Shown in pieces: positions 61,172 to 64,000 of a stretch of 64,000 bases of DNA. Both the position numbers and the translations under genes were made by a program. Position 1 is the stretch's first letter. Each line of letters opens with the position of its first letter. The notes beneath the pieces were generated by a model that had not been told where the DNA came from, did no database searches, and saw only the letters and a list, made by a program, of their open reading frames with translations. Location of the stretch: assembly GCA_027574665.1 (NCBI GenBank), contig CM050668.1, positions 4,346,001 to 4,410,000 on the forward strand, in the 5' to 3' direction. The stretch comes from Rhynochetos jubatus (Eukaryota > Chordata > Aves > Eurypygiformes > Rhynochetidae).

Positions 61172-64000
61172 GTAAGTGTCTCTCTCCTCTGCTCCTTGCT
61201 GCTGCTGTGCCTCGTTTCCCTTTGCCCCCCTGAGAGCTAGGTCTTCTCTGCCTTCCTGCTTTTAGCATGTGATTTCTGATTTGGGTAGTGTGCAAGGAAT
61301 TGAACCTCCCTGCTGTCCATGGAGCTGCTGCCTGCACGCCTGCTCCCGCGCGGTGCGAACGGGAGGGAAACCGGGTGGGCTGTCTTATGTAACAGGCGGG
61401 GATCATGGATCTGCTAGGCTGCAGAAGTGTATCGCTGATTTGTCTTGACATTTTCAAGCTATGAAGCAGGTCACCTGAAATTAGAGGCGTGTGGGTGGTG
61501 GCATTCAGCACCTGCTGTGCGTTGGAAGATCAGCCTGGAAAGAGCAGGCGTGTTTTGTAAGGAAATGGGGGCGTTTATCAGAAAGATGCTGAACAGTGTG
61601 GCCCAGCTGGGCAGCACCTGGCTCCCCTGCGCCTTATCCCCTTGCAGACTGCCTCCCTGTGCACCGAGCGGGACCTCACTGTCAGATCATGAGGTGTGGG
61701 GTGCAGGGCAGAAGGCGAACCTTGGCTTTTAAATCCTTTGCAGAGCTGAAGCCAGAGTTGAAGGGTTTCAAATTCAGAAGGCTGGTTATGCTGAAGGCTC
61801 CTTCTCTGTCCCTCCCCTTTCAGAGGCAGGTGAATCCTAACCCTCCCAGCTGGGATTCCTGCTAAATCTGCCTGCAGACGTGCTCATGTCCCTGGGCTTG
61901 CCCGTGGCATGTTTTGCTCAGGCTGAGAGAAGGAACCGGGCAGCTGGCAGAAGGAAAACTGCCTTGCTGTGCGCGGCGGTGCCTGAAGGCTTGAGGAAAG
62001 GGCTTTCCGCAGTTTCTGGTGGATCCCAGGGCAGGCGCCTTGCCAAGCAGAGCTGAGTGGTTGCAGTGCCATTGAACCCAAACCCTGCTGCCCCTGATGC
62101 AGTCCTGCGCTTCAGCTGCTGTGCCGTACTGTGTTTGGTGAGAGGGGTCCTGCTTTCGCTGCCGCGATGGAGTGGGCTCACATGGGTGAAAACGGGCCCG
62201 TCAGAGCACCCAGACGGGCTCGTGTGTTGCTTGCTCCCTGTCCCAGCACACAGAGCTGTTGGTCTTGGTGCAAAGGGGAATAAGAATACACTGTGGAGAT
62301 GTAAAGGATGCTCATTCTGTGCTAGTCCCCAGCTAGCTTTTCCTCTCTGGCTCTTGGATTTACAAGTGATGTATCAGGTTGGAGGGGCCGGGTGGGAATT
62401 GCATGTCTGTTAGTAGTCGTTAGCCCTTCTACACTTCCAGCAGGCATGAAATTGCAGGAGAAATGTTTTGAAATGAAGGATGGAAGAGATGAGACAAATA
62501 TCTGGACAAGATACCCTGAAGCTGGCCAGGCAAAGGAACCACAATTCTTTCCATCTCCTGCCCTTTCCAAGCTGACTCACCCACCGCACCAGTTGCTGTT
62601 TCCAACAGCTCCCTTTCTCCGCTGCCCTCTGAGCCCTCCCTCCGTGCCCTACAGCAGGACAGCTTGTTCTGCAGAGGGTGATGGTGCCAGCCGTGGCTTC
62701 CCTGATCCATCTGTCCCACGGCAGAGGCAGGGTCAGGACCAGTGGCAGAGTGGGAATGCATCACACCCCGTTTATTTCCAGCTGAAAGTATTTTTGCTTT
62801 GAGCATTTTAACCTTTATGTTTTGGCGCTGCCCTTTTGTCCTGGGAATCCCGGTGCTGTGCTGCGGGCTGCCTAGGGCAGGCAGGACAGTTGTCACAGCT
62901 TGGCAGGAGAGAGCTGGGTTTGGGTTAGCCTTGCCTGCTGCAGTCCTGTCTGTGTTTTGGATGTAGGTTAACACCATGGATGTAGATTTAGCTGGTAAAT
63001 CAAAGCCAAAAGTGAAAGCTTGTGTCCAGGTTAGCCTGGTGTGTGTTCGTTAATCCCCACTTAATCTCCATTTCTTTTTCTAATCTAAGTGAACACTTTA
63101 AAGCTGCTGCAGCCTGAGGGTGGCTCCATGCCTGGGAAGTGCTTCAGCCTCGCTACCCGAAGAGGGATGGGGCATGCAGATGCCCTTACCACCAGCGTGG
63201 CAGGGACGTGCTCTTTGATTTGCTCTGATCCTCCAGTTCAAAACCTGAGGCAGGGCCTGAACTGGATCTCAGCCAGCTGACGGTGATCCTGGGAGGTGTT
63301 TGGAGGGCTAAGGCAGATGGAGGGAGGGGACCAGAGCGAGAGAGTTGGCAGTGTTGGCCTGTGTATCCTAGCGGTGGATGTCAGCATACGGGAGAGGGCA
63401 GATGGCCGCGCTGAGGCCGAAAGGATGGGATGTTAAAGTCTGCGTCATGCTGCCCTTCTGCCTGGGCACTGGAAGCTTCCCCCTTCCCCAGCTACAGCCA
63501 CATGCAGACAGGCTGTCACCTCTAATCCTTCCAGGTGCTCGTGTTTTCCAGGAGGGCAAGCCATGATGGAGAGACCTCCACTTTTCCAAGATGTCAAAAC
63601 AGCCCAGGAGCAGGCAGACTTTTTAAAACTGCGGAGAAATAGTAGCCAGTTGCATAACTGGCTAATGGTTGCTTAGCTCCCCAACCCTGCTGGTGTGTCT
63701 GACCCACATCCTCTCCCAGTGCTGAGATAACATCCACACTGCTTTGCTCATCGTTCCCATCCGTGGCGGTGTTGCAGCAATGCACTCCAATCCCTTTGCG
63801 GGGGGTACCTCATGTGACAGCAATAGCAGTTAGTAGGAGCAATTATGATCCTGATAGTTGGGGAGGGCCTCTTCTGTGTGTTTATTTTTCCCCCAGTTTA
63901 GCTCTGGAGGGTTGGTTTTGTCTATGGTGAAAGCAGTAAGAGATAATTGGGGGAAATAGGCCCTTAGTTGGCCATTGGTGAGCTGCCCCTAATAACCAGG
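61172..64000 (+). other. CAMKK1 intron 4, partial
   Basis: It starts with donor gtaagt and runs off the window. I searched it for the expected next peptide (AMKVLSKKKL) and did not find it. No repeat that I can name is seen. Confidence 0.85.

Larger units (their letters stand above)
7400..64000 (+). other. CAMKK1: CAMKK1 gene, 5' part (locus extent)
   Basis: This is the span of the CaMKK1 gene from the inferred transcription start in the CpG island to the right edge of the window. CaMKK1 is a Ser/Thr kinase that, with Ca2+/calmodulin bound, phosphorylates the activation loop of CaMKI and CaMKIV, and also AKT, in cytosol and nucleus. Three coding exons (49118-49573, 59387-59434, 61118-61171) are seen and join in phase 0. 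Paralogue choice rests on the blocks ELAERVAAIDV, RNGV, YATGP, RRPTIES and DCVQLNQYKLQSEIGK. These match CAMKK1 as I recall it; CAMKK2 has QYTLKDEIGK and a different N-terminus. Introns here are 41.6, 9.8 and 1.7 kb. The rest of the kinase domain and the calmodulin-binding segment lie to the right of the window. The start coordinate is approximate. Confidence 0.93.

Noticed and set aside
61172-64000. A fifth coding exon starting AMKVLSKKK
   Set aside because: No matching reading frame with flanking splice sites is present before the window ends.

Overview
The window is vertebrate nuclear DNA, almost certainly from a bird. Coding sequence occurs only as short exons with consensus GT/AG splice sites, separated by introns of 1.7 to 41.6 kb. 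There is one strong CpG island. The only interspersed repeats I can name are 5'-truncated CR1 LINEs, recognisable by their conserved 3' tail, and CR1 is the dominant avian retrotransposon. I see no bacterial, viral or mitochondrial gene organisation.

One gene is supported: the 5' part of CAMKK1 (calcium/calmodulin-dependent protein kinase kinase 1, CaMKK-alpha) on the + strand. Layout: (1) about 7 kb of upstream flank with no recognisable gene; (2) a CR1 tail at 6988-7091 directly beside a CpG island (about 7095-7860) with two CCAAT boxes, GC boxes and a guanine-rich tract; (3) an inferred non-coding exon 1 ending at a strong donor (7457/7458); (4) a 41.6 kb first intron; (5) exon 2 (49017-49573), carrying the end of the 5' UTR with two small uORFs and codons 1-152; (6) a 9.8 kb intron with a second clear CR1; (7) a 48-nt exon (59387-59434, codons 153-168); (8) a 1.7 kb intron; (9) a 54-nt exon (61118-61171, codons 169-186); (10) 2.8 kb of the next intron. 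The kinase domain is cut off after the glycine-rich loop, so the catalytic lysine, activation loop and calmodulin-binding region lie beyond the right edge.

The three coding exons join in phase 0 into one reading frame of 186 codons. It holds the N-terminal regulatory segment (with the known PKA/14-3-3 type sites RKLS and RRPT) and the start of the kinase N-lobe. The N-terminal segment is about 32 residues longer than I recall for human CAMKK1, mainly through an acidic, Asn/Asp-rich stretch.

I found no new system such as a CRISPR array, toxin pair or novel operon. What deserves a second look is non-coding: a perfect 16-bp inverted repeat hairpin at 34533-34585, a CpG-dense patch at 35141-35258, two full consensus CREs in intron 1, a paired POU/homeodomain-like palindrome at 42772-42792, a D-box palindrome at 18627-18638, a GATA cluster at 56153-56272, long C and G homopolymers, and the uORFs in the leader. 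Most are inferences from motif reading and would need conservation or transcript data.
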